Origin: Planctomycetes bacterium syqfu
Lineage (GTDB): Bacteria; Planctomycetota; Phycisphaerae; Phycisphaerales; Phycisphaeraceae
Direction of reading: 5' to 3'
DNA length: 64,000 nt
NCBI GenBank assembly: GCA_020974905.1
Contig: CP087563.1
Coordinates: 1,612,001 to 1,676,000, forward strand
Of this stretch, positions 44,613-54,965 are shown in pieces. The translations under genes and the position numbers were made by a program. How positions within the stretch are numbered: position 1 is the first letter of the stretch; each line of letters begins with the position of its first letter. Under the pieces are notes generated by a model that made no database searches, was not told the origin of the DNA, and worked only from the letters and a program-made list of their open reading frames with translations.

Positions 44613-46919
44613 ATGCGCAGGTCAATCATCATGCCGATACAGAATTCATCCTGGCAGCATCTCAAAGCCATCCTCAGGCATGTCCGGCTGGCTTATTCCA
44701 CGCCGATGCCCCTACGTGTGCTTTTGATCATGATGACCACCACGCTGAGTTTGTGGGGCGTGGCCTTGTGGAGTTACCACGCCTGGTCCGTGCAACATCA
44801 CGATAAGCAAAACAAACAACTGACCAGCCATATCCTCAATCAATTCCAACGCTATGAAACGGTCCTGCTTGGCTGCAAAAGCCTGCACATTGCCAGCGAA
44901 AAAGTCACCGTTGAGGAGTGGGCGCAGTACATCTATGGTCTTGAAATCACATCCAACTATCAGGCCGTGACCGACATTGCCATCATCGAATTTCAAAACC
45001 AACCTTTGGACAAACAAACTACAGACACCCATCCCGATCAATGGCAGGCGGTTGTCAAAAAACGGTTCTGTTTCCGGGCTCATCAAACAGCCGATTTGAT
45101 CAATTTCGACACCACGGACCTGATCCGTCGCAAACTCATGCAAGCGGCACAGGAGAACATGATCGTGTGTTTACCCACGATCAGCACATGGCAATGTTCA
45201 GACCAATCATCAACTTTGATCCTTCCGCTTTACGAGAAAGATTACTTTGATGCACCTAACGTCGACCGCATGAGTAGGCTCAAAGGTTGGGTTGCTATGG
45301 CAGTGGACTTGGAAACGCTGATTGAGCTCAATGAACAATATCTCATGGACGGCGAACAGATCTCACTGCAATACATCTCCCCGGAATCGATTGAAAACAA
45401 TCATGTTCTACTTGAAAATCTCCAGGTCAACCTCAATCAAAGCAATACATTTTCCACCCACCACATGGCAGGCGGCGTCTGGGCGGTACAGATCAGCAAC
45501 ACCAGTTCGACGCAATCAAGCATCGTTTTGCTTCTGCTTAACAGTATCTTTGCAGCAGCAGTGATTATCAGCCTGCTGTTCAGCGGCCTGCTTGGGGCAA
45601 GCATCTCCAGTCATCAACATGCCATGCAGATCATCAAGATCAAAAGCAAAGCCCTTGATGAATCTGAACACAGAACGCGAGAAATTCTCGATACCGCCAA
45701 CGAAGCTTTCTTTGCCTGCAACTTCTCAGGGCATATCGTCGACTGGAGCAAACAGGCCCAGCGTCTGTTTGGCTACAGAACCGATCAAATCATCGGCCAG
45801 ACCATTTCTCAAACCATTCTCCCGACGACCAGTAAGCAGGACACCACCCACGGCGGACTGCGCAAGATTCTTGCAGGTTCCCCCGAAGATGAAGGGAGCG
45901 GGCAACGCATTGAACTGGAGGCCCGTGATGCAAACGGCAGGCTTTTCCCAATCGAACTTTCCATCGCACCGATGAAGACCACCGAGGGGTTTGTTTTCAA
46001 TGCCTTTGCTCATGACATCACCTCACGCAAGGAATTGCAGACCCAGTTGGCTCACGCTCAGAAACTCGAATCCATCGGTGAATTGGCGGCAGGCATCGCA
46101 CACGAGATTAATACGCCAACCCAGTACGTCGGCGATAACACACGCTTTCTCAAAGATGCATTTGAAGAATTGGATCAGGCACAAACCGCATTGCTCCAGT
46201 ACATTAATGAGACAAAAAATGATCCGGTCTCACAGAGCCCCCATTTTCAAAAACTTCTCAGCGAACTTGAATCACTTGATCTGGAATTTCTCCACGAGGA
46301 AATCCCCTCCGCCATCACACAGACACTCGACGGGATTCAACGCGTTGCTGAGATTGTCCGTTCAATGAAAAACTTTGCGCATCCGGGTACGGAAACCAAG
46401 CAACTTAGCGATTTGAATCAAGCGATCAAGAGTACCACCGTCGTCAGCCGAAACGTCTGGAAATATGTATCAGATCTGAAACTGGATTTGGATCCAAACT
46501 TACCCAAAGTGAATTGCACCCCAGGCGAGATCAACCAGGTCATCCTCAACCTCATCGTCAATGCTGCTCATGCCATTGAAGACAAGCAGAAACTCAAAGG
46601 CAGCGAATCGATGGGCACCATTGAAATTCGTACGAAACACGATGGCGAAAATGTCATCATTCAAGTCATAGACACAGGTAACGGGATTGACCAAACCATA
46701 CGCGAGCGTATTTACGATCCGTTTACCACAACCAAACAGGTCGGCCGTGGAACTGGGCAAGGGCTAGCCATTGCCCGAACAGTCATCGTCGACAAACATC
46801 AAGGTCAGATCAGTTTCCAAACCGAAGAAGGCGTGGGAACCACCTTTACCATTGTTTTACCAGTTGACTCTGAAACCAACGTTTTATCTGAAAATTTAGA
46901 TCAACCTGTAAGCCAATAA
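44613..46919 (+). CDS. CHASE-PAS sensor histidine kinase
   Basis: This protein of about 768 residues has two membrane helices (about 36-57 and 305-328) around a CHASE sensor domain, then a PAS domain (about 345-465), HisKA and HATPase_c. The phospho-acceptor box is HEINTPTQYVGDNTRFLKD, a subtype often paired with HDOD or HD-GYP response regulators. ATP-binding boxes NLIVNAAHAIED, DTGNGID and GTGQGLAIA are intact. It heads an operon with three response regulators and should phosphorylate them. The start is uncertain; GTG 44604, ATG 44613 and ATG 44631 are all possible. Confidence 0.88.
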   Translation: MRRSIIMPIQNSSWQHLKAILRHVRLAYSTPMPLRVLLIMMTTTLSLWGVALWSYHAWSVQHHDKQNKQLTSHILNQFQRYETVLLGCKSLHIASEKVTVEEWAQYIYGLEITSNYQAVTDIAIIEFQNQPLDKQTTDTHPDQWQAVVKKRFCFRAHQTADLINFDTTDLIRRKLMQAAQENMIVCLPTISTWQCSDQSSTLILPLYEKDYFDAPNVDRMSRLKGWVAMAVDLETLIELNEQYLMDGEQISLQYISPESIENNHVLLENLQVNLNQSNTFSTHHMAGGVWAVQISNTSSTQSSIVLLLLNSIFAAAVIISLLFSGLLGASISSHQHAMQIIKIKSKALDESEHRTREILDTANEAFFACNFSGHIVDWSKQAQRLFGYRTDQIIGQTISQTILPTTSKQDTTHGGLRKILAGSPEDEGSGQRIELEARDANGRLFPIELSIAPMKTTEGFVFNAFAHDITSRKELQTQLAHAQKLESIGELAAGIAHEINTPTQYVGDNTRFLKDAFEELDQAQTALLQYINETKNDPVSQSPHFQKLLSELESLDLEFLHEEIPSAITQTLDGIQRVAEIVRSMKNFAHPGTETKQLSDLNQAIKSTTVVSRNVWKYVSDLKLDLDPNLPKVNCTPGEINQVILNLIVNAAHAIEDKQKLKGSESMGTIEIRTKHDGENVIIQVIDTGNGIDQTIRERIYDPFTTTKQVGRGTGQGLAIARTVIVDKHQGQISFQTEEGVGTTFTIVLPVDSETNVLSENLDQPVSQ

Positions 46920-46941
46920 TTCATCACGGTTGGAGCACGAG

Positions 46942-48132
46942 ATGCCAGAAAAACTAAAAATTGTGTTTGTTGATGACGAGTTGAATATTCTTCAAGGTCT
47001 TCGTCGTCAACTGCGCAGTTTTCGTAATGCATGGGAAATGTACTTCGTTGACAGTGGTGCAGCAGCATTGGAGTTGCTCAAGGAGCATCACTTTGACGTA
47101 ATCGTCAGTGACATGCGTATGCCAGAGATGGACGGCGCTGATTTACTATCCCGGATCAAACAGCAATACCCGCATATGGTGCGCATTGTCCTCTCGGGTT
47201 ACAGCGATCAGAGCCTGACATTGCGTGCAGCCGAATCGGCTCATCGCTATCTCTCCAAGCCCTGCGATGCAGAAGAACTCCGCCAAACGGTTATTAAAAC
47301 ACTGGCCTTTCAACAATCGATTAACAGTCGTGCGTTATTGGATCTTGTTGCACGGGTGGATTCCCTGCCATCTCCGCCGACGCTTTACCAGGAATTGTCT
47401 GAGTTGATCCAATCCGAATTTTCCAATGTTCAGATCATCAGCCATACGATCCGTAAAGACCCTGCCATGACCGCCAAGATTCTGCAGTTGGTAAACTCCA
47501 GCTTCTTTGGTCTGCGGCAGCGGGTGACCAATGTGGGAGATGCGGTGAAGCTGTTGGGGCGTGCGTTGATTCATTCCATTGCACTGTCAGCCAATCTGTT
47601 CCGCCAGCTTGAACATCAGCACCAGCAACTGAATCGGCTTTGGGAACACAGCTATGAAGTCGCCTGTATGGCGCGACAGATTGTTTTGATGCAGCAACAA
47701 TCCAAGGACATGGCAGATGCTGCATTTACCGCGGGACTGCTTCACGACACGGGCAAGCTTGTCCTCTCGACACGTTTGCCTGAGAAGTACACACAGATTC
47801 TCGAAGCTTCCGAAGCCGATAATCAACCAGAATGGCAAGTCGAAAAACAGATGCTTGGTTTTAACCATGCTGACATCGGCGGGTACCTGCTCAAACTTTG
47901 GGGGCTGCCGGACCATGTGGTTGCGGCAGTGGTCTTTCATCACGAACCGTTAGCGAGCATGGAAGATTCTTTCTCCCTGTTAACGGCAGTCCATGTAGCA
48001 AACCATCTGATTGACAAACTGCGTCATCCAACTCATGTCAATCGCCTGGACCGGGGATATATCGAAAAGCTGGCTTTAGCCGAAGCACTCGAAACATGGG
48101 AGACATACAGTAAGAAACCCACAGCAGCATAG
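46942..48132 (+). CDS. Response regulator with HDOD output domain
   Basis: This 396-residue protein has a receiver domain (1-120: VDDE, phospho-Asp in SDMRMP, Ser in LSG, Lys in SKPC) and an HDOD domain (about 140-345). HDOD is related to HD phosphohydrolases and usually lacks enzyme activity; here LLHDTGK keeps an HD pair. HDOD proteins take part in signalling in proteobacteria, often with cyclic-di-GMP control. GGAG 6 nt before ATG 46942 defines the start. It follows the kinase by 22 nt. Confidence 0.88.
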   Translation: MPEKLKIVFVDDELNILQGLRRQLRSFRNAWEMYFVDSGAAALELLKEHHFDVIVSDMRMPEMDGADLLSRIKQQYPHMVRIVLSGYSDQSLTLRAAESAHRYLSKPCDAEELRQTVIKTLAFQQSINSRALLDLVARVDSLPSPPTLYQELSELIQSEFSNVQIISHTIRKDPAMTAKILQLVNSSFFGLRQRVTNVGDAVKLLGRALIHSIALSANLFRQLEHQHQQLNRLWEHSYEVACMARQIVLMQQQSKDMADAAFTAGLLHDTGKLVLSTRLPEKYTQILEASEADNQPEWQVEKQMLGFNHADIGGYLLKLWGLPDHVVAAVVFHHEPLASMEDSFSLLTAVHVANHLIDKLRHPTHVNRLDRGYIEKLALAEALETWETYSKKPTAA

Positions 48133-48143
48133 GAATGTTAATC

Positions 48144-49469
48144 ATGACTACGGCCATGCCCCCGGAAAATATTCTTTTTGTTGATGACGAACCCAATGTC
48201 CTCAGTGGCATTCGTCGCCAGTTGCATAAGCATTTTCATGTAACAATGGCTGAAGGTTCAATCAAAGCGTTGGAGATTATCAAACAGGCACAGCGTCCCT
48301 TTGCCATCGTCGTTGCTGACATGCGCATGCCGGAGATGAATGGCGTGGAGATGCTCAAACAGGTTGCCCTTCTGACTCCCAACAGTATCCGTATGATGCT
48401 CACGGGTAATGCCGACCAGCAAACCGCGATCGATGCCATTAATCAAGGTAATATCTTCCGTTTTCTGAATAAGCCCTGTAGTCCGGAACAACTCGCTCAA
48501 GCCTTAAATGCAGGTATCAAACAGTACCGTCTGGTGACTGCTGAGCGAGAATTGCTCGAACAAACCTTGCGTGGCAGTATCCGTATCCTCACCGAAATTT
48601 TATCCATGGTGGATCCCGAAAGCTTCGGGCGCAGCGAACGGATTCGTGAAAAAATCAAACTGATTTTACCCAAAATGGAGATCACCAAAGCATGGGAGAT
48701 CGATTTGGCTGCCATGCTCGCGCCGCTGGGTTCAGTGACCATCCCACGTGATCTGATCATCAAGCAAGCCAATGACGAATCGCTGCTTGCCAACGAACGA
48801 CAAGTCCTCGACAGTATCCCTGAAGTTGCCCATCGCCTGATTCAAAATATCCCGCGCATGGGTGAAGTCTCTCAAATCATTCTCTATCAAAACAAAAACT
48901 ACGACGGCAGCGGTTTTCCCGCCAACGATGTCAAAGGCGCAGACATTCCATTAGGTGCACGTCTGTTGCGCGTGCTATCCGATATGGTCCAGCTTGAGGA
49001 TTTTGGACATCCAGCAACAGAAGTCGTCTCGTACATGCGGAAAAAAAATCAATTTTATGATCCACATTTACTTGATCTTGCTTTGGGAACATTGGCCCAG
49101 GAAAAACCATCGGTACGCAAAACCATCAGTGTTATGGATATTCGTGTCAGCATGATTCTCGCAGAGGATGTCTGCATGCGCAATGGCGCGCTGTTGATTC
49201 GCAGTGGCCAGGTCATATCAAATACCCTCAAAGAACGGTTGATCAATTACTTTTTCACCAACCGTATCAGTGAGGACATTACCATCCTGACAACCGAATC
49301 TGATGAGAACGAATCAGCTGCCCAACCAGAGAAAGCAGCGGCAGATCAATCGAATCAAATGCTTATGTCAGATGATTCCCCGGATCCCAACCATGCTGCA
49401 AAATCCCCGGAACCCCCTGCTCACAAACCCAAAAGCAAGACATATCGCTCTATTGGGTATCACCTGTAA
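48144..49469 (+). CDS. Response regulator with degenerate HD-GYP domain
   Basis: This protein of about 441 residues has a receiver (phospho-Asp in ADMRMP, Thr in LTG, Lys in NKPC) and an RpfG-like HD-GYP region (about 145-350). The HD pair expected in AALLHDIGK is AAMLAPLGS, and the GYP segment is YDGSGFP, so the metal site for cyclic-di-GMP hydrolysis is probably lost. The output may be a binding or scaffold role. A disordered Pro/Ser/Glu tail closes it. ATG 48144 lies 9 nt after AGGA; ATG 48135 is an alternative. Confidence 0.85.
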   Translation: MTTAMPPENILFVDDEPNVLSGIRRQLHKHFHVTMAEGSIKALEIIKQAQRPFAIVVADMRMPEMNGVEMLKQVALLTPNSIRMMLTGNADQQTAIDAINQGNIFRFLNKPCSPEQLAQALNAGIKQYRLVTAERELLEQTLRGSIRILTEILSMVDPESFGRSERIREKIKLILPKMEITKAWEIDLAAMLAPLGSVTIPRDLIIKQANDESLLANERQVLDSIPEVAHRLIQNIPRMGEVSQIILYQNKNYDGSGFPANDVKGADIPLGARLLRVLSDMVQLEDFGHPATEVVSYMRKKNQFYDPHLLDLALGTLAQEKPSVRKTISVMDIRVSMILAEDVCMRNGALLIRSGQVISNTLKERLINYFFTNRISEDITILTTESDENESAAQPEKAAADQSNQMLMSDDSPDPNHAAKSPEPPAHKPKSKTYRSIGYHL

Positions 49470-49663
49470 ACAGACTTAATCATCTGTAAACATGGTTATT
49501 ATAGGCAATTGACCTTCTCAAGCTTCGCCAATCCCTACACCCGTCATAATCCATCGCGCGTCCGAGAAGTTGTTTGTACAACTAAAGCACTAAAAAATTG
49601 CAAATCGTATGGTTCACATATCTCCGGGAGATGCTTCCGAGAGAATTGTTGAAAGGACGCTAT

Positions 49664-50863
49664 ATGTCACAACATACTGATCGAATCATATTCGTCGATG
49701 ACGACCCCCAGGTTCTCCGCGCTTTGGAAGTCCTGCTTCGCAGCCGCAAGGATCAATGGGAAGTCCATTACCTGAACAGTGGCCAGGCTGCGTTGAATCT
49801 CATGGCAACGCAGCGGGTCGATGTCCTGGTCACCGACATGATGATGCCTGCCATGGACGGGGCGACCCTGCTGAGCCATGTCGTCGATCGTCATCCTGAA
49901 GTCTTCCGCGTTGTGCTGTCGGCAAACAGTGATCGTCAGCAGACACTTGATCATCTGGACCTGATCCACCAGTACATCTCCAAACCGGTGTCAGGACAGG
50001 AACTGATTCACGTGGTGGACCGTGCTTGTGAATTACGGAAGATTGTCCAGCATGAAGGACTGCGCAAACACATCGCGCAGATTCAAACGCTGCCCTCTCG
50101 GCCGCAGACGTATCACATGCTCCGACATCTTCTGACGCGTGAACCCTATCAACACGAGGCCATCAGCCATGTCATTCGCCGAGACCCGGGCATGACCAGC
50201 AAGATTCTCCAATGGGTGAACTCCAATTTCTTTGGCATCCAACAACGCATCACCGATGTGCATGACGCGGTGATGTTGCTGGGCTCGGACTTGCTGCATG
50301 ACATCGTCGATAAATTCGAGGCCTTCGATGAGGCTTGCACACTCAGCCCACGCCAGATTGAACTCAACCAACTCTGGGACCATAGCGTCCGCGTTGCAGC
50401 TTTCTCCAAGGCCATCATGGTCAATCAGGAAAATGTCCAGCCGCGCGATATTGAAGATGCCTACACCGCTGGTTTACTGCATGATGTCGGCAAGTTGATC
50501 ATGGTTGAATACTTTGGCAGTCGCTACAGTCAGTTGATGCACAAAGCACATAACCAATCCCTGAACCTGCGTGAGTTGGAACTTGATGAACTCGGTGTCA
50601 CCCATGCCCAGGTTGGCGCGTATCTGCTGGGACTCTGGGGCTTGCCTGACTGTATTGTCGAAGCGGTGGCCCAACACGATCAACCGGCTGAACACGCGAC
50701 GTCGCTACCTGCGGTGGTGTACATGGCCAACATGATGGACCAGAACGAAGCTGGCCCGCGTCATCATCCCAACATGCAGGCCATCGACCCGGACATGCTC
50801 ATCGACTCACTGCGTCATGACATCGTCGGTCGACTTGATCTGGCAATCAGCATCGCAGCGTAA
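49664..50863 (+). CDS. Response regulator with HDOD output domain (second)
   Basis: This 399-residue protein repeats the receiver-HDOD layout of the gene at 46942 (phospho-Asp in TDMMMP, Ser in LSA, Lys in SKPV; LLHDVGKLIM in the HDOD part). Its sequence is clearly diverged, so it is an old paralogue and not a recent copy. AAAGGA lies upstream of ATG 49664. A gap of 194 nt separates it from the HD-GYP gene, so it may have its own promoter as well as read-through. Confidence 0.88.
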   Translation: MSQHTDRIIFVDDDPQVLRALEVLLRSRKDQWEVHYLNSGQAALNLMATQRVDVLVTDMMMPAMDGATLLSHVVDRHPEVFRVVLSANSDRQQTLDHLDLIHQYISKPVSGQELIHVVDRACELRKIVQHEGLRKHIAQIQTLPSRPQTYHMLRHLLTREPYQHEAISHVIRRDPGMTSKILQWVNSNFFGIQQRITDVHDAVMLLGSDLLHDIVDKFEAFDEACTLSPRQIELNQLWDHSVRVAAFSKAIMVNQENVQPRDIEDAYTAGLLHDVGKLIMVEYFGSRYSQLMHKAHNQSLNLRELELDELGVTHAQVGAYLLGLWGLPDCIVEAVAQHDQPAEHATSLPAVVYMANMMDQNEAGPRHHPNMQAIDPDMLIDSLRHDIVGRLDLAISIAA

Positions 50864-50886
50864 AACATCGACCACATCTTAAAAAA

Positions 50887-50922
50887 AAACAGGCTCCGCG
50901 TGATATCACACGGAGCCTGTTT
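50887..50922. terminator. Bidirectional terminator between HDOD gene and gltA
   Basis: AAACAGGCTCCG (50888-50899) pairs with CGGAGCCTGTTT (50911-50922); an internal C-A mismatch separates this from a GTGA/TCAC apex. A-run before and T-run after allow use on both strands for the convergent genes. Confidence 0.88.
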
Positions 50923-50949
50923 GTTTGATGACAGAGTTAAATCGCGAAC

Positions 50950-52242
50950 TTAGCGTTGATCGATCGGAACGTAGTCACGCTCGTTGGAACCGACGTAAAT
51001 CTGACGCGGGCGGGAAATGCGGCCGGTCGGGTTGTCGAAGGCTTCTTTCCAGTGAGCGATCCAGCCGGGCATACGACCGATGGCAAACATCACGGTGAAC
51101 ATGTTCAGCGGAATGCCCATGGCACGGAGAATGATGCCCGAGTAGAAGTCGACGTTCGGGTACAGGTTACGATCCTTGAAGTAGCTGTCGTTGAGCGCAA
51201 CTTCTTCCAGTTCGCGAGCCAGGTCAAGCAACGGATCTTCAACACCGAGTTTGGCGAGGACCTTGTCGGCCGCCCCCTTGAGAATCTTGGCGCGGGGGTC
51301 AAAGCTCTTGTAAACGCGGTGACCAAAGCCCCAAAGCAGTTCTTCCTTGTTGCGGACACGTTCGAGATACTTGTCCATGGGCATCTTCGAGTCCTTGATG
51401 TACTGGAGCATCTTGAGCACGGCCATGTTCGCACCGCCGTGCTTGGGACCCCACAGTGCACAAACGCCCGCAGAGCAACTGGCAAAAAGGTTAGCGCCGG
51501 AGGAGGCGACCATCTTCACCGTCGAAGTTGAGCAGTTCTGTTCGTGGTCTGCGTGAAGAATCAGGAACAGACGCAGTGCGTGTGCCACATCCGGATCCGG
51601 TTCGTGATTCTGGAACGGGATGGAGAACATCATGTGCAGGAAGTTGTTGCAGTAAGACAAATCAGGACGCGGGTAAATGATCGGTTCACCGATGGAGGTC
51701 TTGTAGGCGGCAGCGGCAATGGTGCGCACCTTGGAGATCAAACGGGCGGCGGCGGCTTCGAACGTGCTGTCGTCTTCCATGGTCATCACGCCGGGGTGAT
51801 AGCAACTCACGGCATTGATCATGGCTGAGAGAATCGCCATCGGGTGAGCGTTGGCGGGGAAACCGTCATAGCTCTTATGCAGACCTTCGTGAAGCATTTC
51901 ATGCTCGGTGAGCTTGTCACGGAAACTTTTGAGATGCTCCTGGGTCGGCAGTTCGCCATACATCAGAAGTAGCGCGGTTTCGATGAACGTGCTGTTCTCA
52001 GCCAACTGTTCGATGGGGATACCACGGTAACGCAGGATGCCTTTTTCACCATCAATGAAGGTGATGGCAGACTTGCAGGAACCGGTGTTGCCGTAGCCGT
52101 CATCAAGGGTGATGTAACCGGTTTGAGCACGGAGCTTGGAGATATCCACCCCATGCTCGTTTTCCGTACCAACCACGACGGGCAGATCAATTTCCTGATC
52201 GCCCAAATTCAATTTTGCTGTTTCACTTGCTGTTGCTGTCAT
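50950..52242 (-). CDS. gltA: Citrate synthase
   Basis: This 430-residue enzyme joins acetyl-CoA and oxaloacetate at the entry of the citric acid cycle. It has the type II citrate synthase layout with the N-terminal beta-rich extension, RGIPIEQLAENS, the catalytic-His regions HADHEQNCST (near 237) and ALWGPKHGGAN (near 265), and GFGHRVYKSFDPRAKIL (near 310). The Asp of the C-terminal active site lies in NVDFYSGII. AGGTAGGAG precedes the ATG. It lies behind the ATP synthase operon on the same strand, separated by 437 nt. Confidence 0.96.
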   Translation of the reverse strand: MTATASETAKLNLGDQEIDLPVVVGTENEHGVDISKLRAQTGYITLDDGYGNTGSCKSAITFIDGEKGILRYRGIPIEQLAENSTFIETALLLMYGELPTQEHLKSFRDKLTEHEMLHEGLHKSYDGFPANAHPMAILSAMINAVSCYHPGVMTMEDDSTFEAAAARLISKVRTIAAAAYKTSIGEPIIYPRPDLSYCNNFLHMMFSIPFQNHEPDPDVAHALRLFLILHADHEQNCSTSTVKMVASSGANLFASCSAGVCALWGPKHGGANMAVLKMLQYIKDSKMPMDKYLERVRNKEELLWGFGHRVYKSFDPRAKILKGAADKVLAKLGVEDPLLDLARELEEVALNDSYFKDRNLYPNVDFYSGIILRAMGIPLNMFTVMFAIGRMPGWIAHWKEAFDNPTGRISRPRQIYVGSNERDYVPIDQR

Positions 52243-52679
52243 CGTACTCCTACCTGTCTGACGGGGTTAAGTGTATGTAGTGCAATTAGGTCAAAACGTA
52301 TTACATCCTTGTTGTCGATCTGAATTGATCAAACAGACAATTCTATCTCTAAATCAACTTGAACAAAGAACTTGCCGGAATGAGACCGTTATGATCTTCC
52401 ACCGGATTCATCTTAGCAATGCTTTTGCTTTCAGGCCAGTCCCCAAAGTGTCGCAGGGGCGAAAATAAACCGAAAGCCGCTATTCGGACCCTTCGCACGT
52501 CCAATCATGCACAAACAGTCTGAGTGAAAGCAAACACCCATCCATGGCTTGTGTCACGTACAAAATACCGTCAAAACACACCTAATGACCGTGCCCCAGA
52601 CACGATCCCGTGGCATGATGTCCCCGACCGCCCCAAAAGATGGTTCATCCCTGATTGGCGGAGGGAAATTATTTACCAA
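52243..52679. other. Intergenic region between atpA and gltA, 437 nt
   Basis: This space is where gamma, beta and epsilon ATP synthase genes would normally follow atpA; none is present. No clear terminator with a T-run was found after atpA. The gltA promoter must lie here but I cannot place it with confidence. Confidence 0.5.
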
Positions 52680-54221
52680 TTACTGACCGGACTTCCAGGT
52701 CGACTTGAACTGCTTGATCGACTCGGAGAGCTTGCCAGCCAATTCATCGTTAATGGCCTTGGCGGCAACCAACTCTTCGCGGATGGCGCTGCCGGCGGAC
52801 TTGAAGTGTTCGAGCAGGTCGATGGCAAACTTGGGCACGTCGGTCTTGCTGAGATTGTCAAGGAAGCCCTTGGAGCCGGCGAAAATTTGAATCACCTGGT
52901 CGATGACGTCCATCGGGACATACTGCGGCTGCTTGAGCAGTTCGACCATGGCGGCACCGCGGTCAAGCTGACGCTGCGTCGCGGCATCGAGGTCCGTACC
53001 CAACTGGGCGAACGCTTCGAGTTCACGGAACGCAGCAAGGTCCAGACGCAGTGATCCGGCCACCTGTTTCATGGCCTTGATCTGAGCGTTACCACCCACG
53101 CGGGACACCGAAATACCGACGTTAATAGCTGGACGCACACCTGCGAAGAACAGTTCGGGTTCCAGGTAAATCTGGCCGTCGGTAATCGAAATCACGTTGG
53201 TCGGAATGTATGCCGACACGTCGCCTTCCATCGTTTCAATGATGGGAAGTGCGGTCAGTGAACCACCACCGTTTTCGTCGGACAACTTGGTTGCACGTTC
53301 CAGAAGACGGCTATGCAGATAGAACACGTCACCGGGGTAAGCTTCACGGCCCGGAGGACGCTTAAGCAGCAGGGATAACTGGCGGTAAGCCACAGCCTGC
53401 TTGGACAAGTCGTCATACACACACAAAACGTGCTTGCCCTTCCACATGAAGTATTCGCCCATCGCACAACCGGCGTAAGGCGCGATGTACTGCATGGGAG
53501 CCGAGTCCGCAGCAGAAGCACAGACCACGGTGGTGTATTCCATTGCACCGTTTTCCGTCAACGCATCGACGACTGCTGCGACGGTCGATTCTTTCTGACC
53601 GACAGCAACGTAGATGCAGTAAACCGGTTCGTCGGTCTGGTGGGTGTATTTCTGGTTGATGATGGTGTCGATGGCAACAGCCGTCTTACCGGTTTTACGG
53701 TCGCCAATGATCAGTTCACGCTGGCCACGACCGATGGGAATCATTGAGTCAACAGCCTTAAGGCCGGTCTGCATGGGTTGCGTGACGGGTTGACGGTCAG
53801 CGATGCCCGGGGCAATGATGTCCATCTTGCGTTGTTCAGAAGACTGAACCGGACCCTTGCCGTCGATGGGTTCACCCAGCGGGTTGAGCACGCGACCCAA
53901 GACGCCTTCACCGACGGGAACCGAAAGCAGGTCACCGGTGGAGCGGACAGAGTCGCCTTCTTTAATCTTGAGATAGTCACCAAAGATAACGGCACCGACG
54001 AGATCGTTTTCAAGGTTGAACACCTGGCCGGAGATTTTTTCGCCGTTCTCGGATTCAAACTCGAGCATTTCGCCTGCACGTGCTTCTGAGAGGCCGTAGA
54101 TGCGGGCGATACCGTCACCGACTTCAATGACCTGGCCGACCTGGGAGACTTCCAGTTCAGCGGAATAACGTTCGACTTCTTGTTTGATGACGTTGGTGAT
54201 TTCGTCGGTTCTGATCTTCAT
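52680..54221 (-). CDS. atpA: ATP synthase subunit alpha
   Basis: This 513-residue F1 subunit is the non-catalytic nucleotide-binding partner of beta. It has the P-loop [18 protein letters not shown] (near 170), the DELSEED-side blocks [22 protein letters not shown] and the signature [14 protein letters not shown] (near 363). The N-terminal helix for delta binding is present. Length is normal. It is the last gene of this atp cluster; atpG, atpD and atpC do not follow. Confidence 0.97.
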   Translation of the reverse strand: MKIRTDEITNVIKQEVERYSAELEVSQVGQVIEVGDGIARIYGLSEARAGEMLEFESENGEKISGQVFNLENDLVGAVIFGDYLKIKEGDSVRSTGDLLSVPVGEGVLGRVLNPLGEPIDGKGPVQSSEQRKMDIIAPGIADRQPVTQPMQTGLKAVDSMIPIGRGQRELIIGDRKTGKTAVAIDTIINQKYTHQTDEPVYCIYVAVGQKESTVAAVVDALTENGAMEYTTVVCASAADSAPMQYIAPYAGCAMGEYFMWKGKHVLCVYDDLSKQAVAYRQLSLLLKRPPGREAYPGDVFYLHSRLLERATKLSDENGGGSLTALPIIETMEGDVSAYIPTNVISITDGQIYLEPELFFAGVRPAINVGISVSRVGGNAQIKAMKQVAGSLRLDLAAFRELEAFAQLGTDLDAATQRQLDRGAAMVELLKQPQYVPMDVIDQVIQIFAGSKGFLDNLSKTDVPKFAIDLLEHFKSAGSAIREELVAAKAINDELAGKLSESIKQFKSTWKSGQ

Positions 54222-54292
54222 CGAGGTTGATCCTTTAGCCTCTTGCTACAAAGTTGTTTTGTTAACCTGTATGGATTGCTTGTTTATTTAAG

Positions 54293-54895
54293 TTACTCAG
54301 TGATGAGTTGGGTTAAATCGTTCTTAGCCTTCTCGCGTCCCTCTGCAATGATCTTACGTTCGAGGATTTTGAGTTGGGTGACGATACTGCCGTCAATGAG
54401 TTTGTCACCGACACGGAGTTTTAAGCCACCGATGAGTTTTTCATCGACTTTCTGATTGAGAATGACATTGCGTGAAATCGCCCCGCCGATTTTCTGGGCC
54501 AGGCTGTCCAGTGCATCCTTGGTCAGTTCGGTTGCGACGTAGGCTTCGACTTCCACGATGCCGTTGCGCTGGTCAATGATTCGCAGGACGGACTTGAAAA
54601 TACCCGGCAATTTATCCAGACGGTCTTTGCGGTTGACGGTCTGAATGAAGTTGTAGACCAGTTCGCTGAGTTGGCTTTTAAAGAGGCGCTCAATGCTGGC
54701 TGCTTTTTCGCTGGTTCCAAGAACCTGGCTTGCCAGGAGCTTCATGAGTTGCGGTTCGCTACCCAGCAACTTGGAGAGTTCCTGGACTTCTTCAGCGACC
54801 TCGTCAAGCGTGCCTGCCTTATGAGCCATCTCCACGAGTGCAAGACCGTAAATGTCTTCAACCGTGCGGGCGACTTTTTCAATGTGTTCGGGCAT
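54293..54895 (-). CDS. atpH: ATP synthase subunit delta
   Basis: This protein of 200 residues is the delta (OSCP-like) subunit that ties the F1 head to the b stalk. The N-terminal six-helix region (VARTVEDIYGLALVEMAHKAG onward) and the C-terminal GLKLRVGDKLIDGSIVTQL (near 155-172) fit the family. It lies between atpF and atpA, the usual order. Confidence 0.88.
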   Translation of the reverse strand: MPEHIEKVARTVEDIYGLALVEMAHKAGTLDEVAEEVQELSKLLGSEPQLMKLLASQVLGTSEKAASIERLFKSQLSELVYNFIQTVNRKDRLDKLPGIFKSVLRIIDQRNGIVEVEAYVATELTKDALDSLAQKIGGAISRNVILNQKVDEKLIGGLKLRVGDKLIDGSIVTQLKILERKIIAEGREKAKNDLTQLITE

Positions 54896-54965
54896 TGTGT
54901 CAATCTTTTCAAGACATCAGCAACACGCAGTGTTGCAGTTATTGTCACAGTATCAAAGTACGCGT

